NCBI GenBank assembly: GCA_949318235.1
Contig: OX439133.1
Coordinates: 10,052,847 to 10,116,846 of the forward strand
From: Ecdyonurus torrentis
Lineage: Eukaryota > Arthropoda > Insecta > Ephemeroptera > Heptageniidae
Direction of reading: 5' to 3'
DNA length: 64,000 nucleotides
A model generated the notes under the pieces. It did not search any database and was not told the origin of the DNA. It saw only the letters and a program-made list of their open reading frames with translations. Of the stretch, positions 55,090-64,000 are shown in pieces (within the stretch, counting starts at the first letter, position 1; every line of letters begins with the position of its first letter). The position numbers and the translations under genes are program-made.

Positions 55090-55475
55090 ACAACAATATT
55101 AACAAAGTGCTAGCAGTGACTTTGTGTTCCTGTCTCATTTTAACATGCTTTCTTATAGGGCAATGAAGCAGCTATAACTCAAGTTAGAATTATTTCTCAG
55201 AGCTGAAATTTTTAACGTAACTTACTGAGCCTCAAAGCTTTTCTTTTCCTGGATTTGAAGTCCATTGGGTGAAAATAATAATTTGTAACCAAATTGATTA
55301 AAAGCCAGGAAAACAAAAGTTAGGAGACACAGTAAGCTACAGTAAAAATTTCAGCTCTGAGATATAATTTTAACTTGAGTTACAGTTGCTCAATTGCCCC
55401 ATAAGAAAGCATGATAAATTGAGACAAGAACACTCACGTCAGAGTCGTCTGCTAGTACTTTGTTAGTATTGTTGG
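55090..55475. mobile_element. Palindromic element, family P
   Basis: CAACAATATTAACAAAGTGC and TCTTATAGGGCAATGAAGCA at the left are answered by TGCTCAATTGCCCCATAAGA and ACTTTGTTAGTATTGTTG at the right. The arms are about 150 bases and about 85% matched by eye. Single copy in the window. Confidence 0.65.
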
Positions 55476-56473
55476 GCTATGAGTTTGTTTATTTTCTCAC
55501 TAAGCCTACTTTTGCAACGTCTTCTATTGAGGCCTGCCAACAACTCAAAGTGCGCATCGACCATACAGTTATTTACAGTCAACCAGTTCACATTGTATTA
55601 AATATTGATATCATACATTATACATGTATTGTATTTGTATTATAATAATAATGTATTATATTCTAACATTAATATTATTATTATTTCTTGCGTTATTTGT
55701 TAGTTATGATATATTTAATCAGATTAAATGGAGATAATATTATACTTTACTTTTTACTGACATATAGTATAAAATATTAGCATAAAACATATTATAATAC
55801 TTTTTTTGTTGTTATTAATGTTATTACTTACTAAATTTGTTACTCTATACACAATTTAATAATAAAAAAAACAAACATAATATATACTTTTTATTTATTT
55901 ATTTCTCTCTTACCTAACTAATTACAATTTAAAAAAAAACATGACTTTTTTTCTAGGATATACGCAATAGAACCATCACTTAAGTTATAATCGCAAGGCA
56001 GCATCGTATTTATTTGCATAAATGTTCAGAGAATGCTTTTTTTTTCTCTCTTTAAACTTCAATATAAAAACCTTGCTGTATTATTATTTCTTATTAAATA
56101 TGAGAGTAAACAGATACGTAAATCTATTTTCCACTAAATTGTGTAGATCCATTATTTTAGAATAGTTAAAACTGGGGGAGGAGGAGTGAAGTTTATAATA
56201 TTAGCTTCTCTTTTTTCTTTTTTATTCAACTACAAGGACCTAGACATAAGGCCTTAGATTGAGGTTTCAAATTTAGTTTCAAATTAAAAGCTATATTTTA
56301 AGCCTATTTTATATATTATTAAAAAAGTTAATGGAGTAAGGAGTGATTAAAATATTTAGCTTTATCAGTTCATTCATTAAAATACATTTATTTTTTTGTT
56401 GTTGCATATATAAAAACATGTCCCTTCTCTCCCAAAGAAAGAAAAAAAAACTAGTTTAATATTGAAACAAATT
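55476..56473. other. Gene-free stretch, 3' side of the lectin gene
   Basis: AT-rich. The minus strand AATAAA at 56387-56392 (TTTATT on plus) is about 80 bases after the lectin stop and probably its poly(A) signal. Confidence 0.45.
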
Positions 56474-61501
<5,028 letters not shown>

Positions 61502-61571
61502 CTAAAATCATAAATTAAATTTATAATTATACCTTATTCACTTAAATTATTGAATTTAACAGATACTGGCA

Positions 61572-61716
<145 letters not shown>

Positions 61717-61769
61717 CATGAGATTGGGCACAAATTAAGTCTTTAAACCCTTACGCTCAAAAACTAGGG

Positions 61770-61985
61770 AGAAAACTTGAAAAATAGACAACCCGTGCTA
61801 CAATTTCTATTGTAGACCCGGAAATTATGACGTCATGAATTTCTAAACTTGCTTATTTTAGAGTTTTCTAACCCCAGTTTGTGAGGCAAATAATAGGCAC
61901 ATTGTCGAGGGACATAATATTTGTCTGAATGATGGTACCATCTCAAGAATTTTACATTTTTTATATAATAATTTTAATGCCTTTA
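61770..61985. repeat. Family G repeat, copy 2
   Basis: CTACAATTTCTATTGTAGAC, AATTATGACGTCATGAATTT, CAGTTTGTGAGGCAAATAAT and GAGGGACATAATATTTGTCT match 46680-46940. Confidence 0.6.
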
Positions 61986-61992
61986 TCCCTTT

Positions 61993-62225
61993 AAGCTTGC
62001 GCTTAGACGCCATGTTTGAGCAATACATGACAGTGACAATAAAGGAAAAATGCTAAATTTTCACATAATAATAATAATAAAAAAATCTCACGCTGTTTTG
62101 TTTTACATAGGTTAAAAAGAGATGTTGGCACCCGATAAAAATAATAAAATTATAGAAAAACATGAGTTGCTCTACGAAAAAGGCCAAAATTTATGTTTGT
62201 TCTACGCTGAACAATGTTAAAGTAC
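61993..62225. repeat. Degenerate repeat resembling family D
   Basis: GCGCTTAGACGCCATGTTTG and TTTGTTCTACGCTGAACAAT recall D-family blocks (GACGCCATGTTGGA, GTCCTATGCTCAGCTATGTT), but the match is weak. Confidence 0.3.
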
Positions 62226-62813
62226 CTAAAAAGGGGTGTCTAAATAACATAATTTATGCTCATATGCTTAAGTATGGCATTAGCGCGGAATATCATGCAA
62301 CCTCCCTCTTAGCCATAACACAATACAGCATACCTGTGCACAAACTAAAAGTAGAAAGAAACAGAAAATGCTCCAAATGTTCGCCATATTTAGTGCTTTA
62401 CAATACAGCAAGAAACAGTGAGTTTTATCTAAAATCAAATACTTTATCAATAAAAATGGTTAGATATCTTATCTCTGGTTGGAAATTCAATTATTTGATT
62501 AATATAAGAATGGGACATTGGCATTTTTTTTTTTTTTTTTTTTTTTTTATTAAATTTTTTACGAACTTGAAATACTAATTCAATGTATTAATGCTTTCAA
62601 AAGTATTGCTTATTATTTTTTAACTGAAAAAAAATAAGTCATTTTCCTATGGGGCCTATTTAATGGAGATCATAAAATTACAAAGAAATAATAATAATAA
62701 TAATAATTTAATAAAAAATAAATAAATAAAGTAATAATTAATAATAAATTAATTGCACGTATTTACAGCTATTTCCTGATGATGCAAGACATGTAAATTG
62801 CAATAGTATGGTG

Positions 62814-62818
<5 letters not shown>
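62226..62818. other. Gene-free stretch
   Basis: Contains a 138-codon plus-strand open frame (62162-62578) rich in K, N, Y and S that overlaps the D-like repeat and ends in a poly(T) run. No domain recognised, and probably not a gene. Confidence 0.35.
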
Positions 62819-62892
<74 letters not shown>

Positions 62893-62940
62893 ATATGTAT
62901 ATATATATATATATACTGTATATATATATATATATTATAT
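62819..62940. repeat. (TA)n microsatellites
   Basis: TA run at 62819-62885 followed by shorter TA runs broken by TGTATG. Confidence 0.95.
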
Positions 62941-63392
62941 ATATAACCATTTATTTAAGAAGTTATCCTGTAGATTAGGCAAATAGTATGTCCTATATGA
63001 AACGCAGGTTGCATAAATCCTAAATTGCCAGGGGTTCAATTTACAAATATTTAGAAATGTATGAAGACTTTTAATGACTAAATTTTTTATAGCTAAATTA
63101 TTCTGCATTTTTCAGATGTGTTATTTGTCATCATACTATTAGAACATGTTTGATAAAGATAATAAGATATAATATTTTTTTCTAGGAAAAAATTAAATAA
63201 ATCAATAAAAAAAAATTTAAAAAAAATCACAAAGAACAATACGTTTTTGCAACAATTATACAACATAAAAATACAATAATTTTATACAACATAATGACTG
63301 TCATCGTGGCTCCGCTATGTCCATTTGACCTTGACCTTGACCTTGATTATTATTATTGTTATTTATTTTTATTTTTTTGCAAATAACCTGAA

Positions 63393-63720
63393 ATGGAAAA
63401 ATCTGCTGCATTTAATATAAATGGTCGGAAAGGTCCAAACTGTACAGACAGGCATGTCATTACCCGTTATTTGGTGCATGGTTTCCACCATGTAATCTGT
63501 CAGTTTAAAGAATATCACGAGTGTAATGATAAATGTGTATGTTTGTTATGTAGTGGCCTCTGTACTAGGTACCATTTACTTCATTGTCCATCTCGGACCC
63601 TATCATTAAGTCATTATGCAAAAATGTAGACTTGTAGAGTGCAATGTACTCGTATCTATGATGTTTATGTATGTACTATGTAACCCTTAATTGGTGTTTA
63701 ATAAATTAATAATAAAATGT
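63393..63720 (+). mobile_element. LINE 3' end, same family as 12838-13963
   Basis: An open frame of 78 residues matches the C-terminus of the LINE protein at 12903-13934: GRKGPNCTDRHVITRYLVHG, then the cysteine/histidine cluster CNDKCVCLLCSGLCTRYHL, to a stop at 63627-63629. The 3' untranslated sequence ends TTGGTGTTTAATAAATTAAT. It is strongly 5'-truncated. Confidence 0.8.
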
Positions 63721-64000
63721 AAAAAAATGTAAAAATCCAAAATTTAGAGTTGATCATAAGATAATTTTTTTCAACGATGCTATGTTAAAGGCAGAGGTGA
63801 CAAAGATTAAATATCTAAACATTTCGCTCATCAAATTTAGTATAAATTTATATGTTATATTCTTAGCAATAAATAAAAAGCTAGTTATTTTAAGGACGTT
63901 ATTTTAGAAATATGGTTAGAAAAAAACGTTGAAATTAATATATAGCGCTATATAACAATTATATAAAAAAATCATTATTTAAGGCTCATTTCTACCTATT
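63721..64000. other. Window end, no feature seen
   Basis: AT-rich sequence without open frames or known repeats. Confidence 0.4.

Noticed and set aside
62162..62578. 138-codon open frame on the plus strand
   Set aside because: It overlaps a decayed repeat, ends in a poly(T) run, has no recognisable domain and no start context. Probably chance.
63335..63346. Short TGACCT repeat as nuclear receptor half-sites
   Set aside because: Only three or four tandem units next to AT-rich DNA; too little to claim a regulatory element.

Overview
This is nuclear DNA of an invertebrate animal, very AT-rich and crowded with repeats. The evidence is spliced genes with short exons and GT-AG introns, metazoan protein families (a caspase, nicolin-1, a C-type lectin domain, a papain-type protease), animal non-LTR retrotransposons, a pogo-type DNA transposon, dozens of short palindromic transposons, and very long microsatellites. 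I cannot name the species or phylum. No bacterial operons, CRISPR arrays or rRNA genes are visible. Exon structures were built by hand from splice signals, reading phase and protein resemblance; no transcript data or database search was available.

Layout. 1-7.4 kb is repeat-dominated: a palindromic element, a LINE tail, a pogo element (490-3636) that was itself invaded by at least three other elements, and two large palindromic elements. 7.4-16.9 kb (minus strand) holds the first three coding exons of an RGG/proline-rich protein that resembles the N-terminus of the transcription elongation regulator TCERG1; its introns contain two 5'-truncated LINEs. 18.7-18.9 kb (minus) is the last exon of a cathepsin L-like protease, with no other exon found. 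22.7-29.1 kb (plus) is a complete seven-exon gene for a 363-residue single-pass membrane protein. 32.7-38.4 kb (minus) is a complete four-exon nicolin-1 gene (NICN1, tubulin polyglutamylase complex). 44.7-54.5 kb (plus) is a complete nine-exon gene for a 609-residue protein with two caspase-type folds in tandem. 56.5-61.5 kb (minus) holds the last four exons of a C-type lectin-domain protein whose 5' end lies outside the window or was not found. The rest is transposon debris and simple repeats.

Most striking results. (1) The tandem caspase gene: exon blocks B-C-D-E and F-G-H-I have the same order of intron phases (2,1,0,1), and in both blocks a phase-0 intron lies exactly one codon before the candidate catalytic cysteine. 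This points to an internal duplication that produced one apparently active unit and one degenerate unit in a single chain. (2) Two host introns are almost entirely microsatellite and the array begins at or within a few bases of the 5' splice site; in NICN1 the donor GTGAGT is itself the first unit of about 80 GTGA repeats. (3) At least six palindromic element families share TTAA flanks, and several unrelated families carry the CRE-type octamer TGACGTCA.

The genes do not form a pathway together; they are separate host genes set among mobile DNA.
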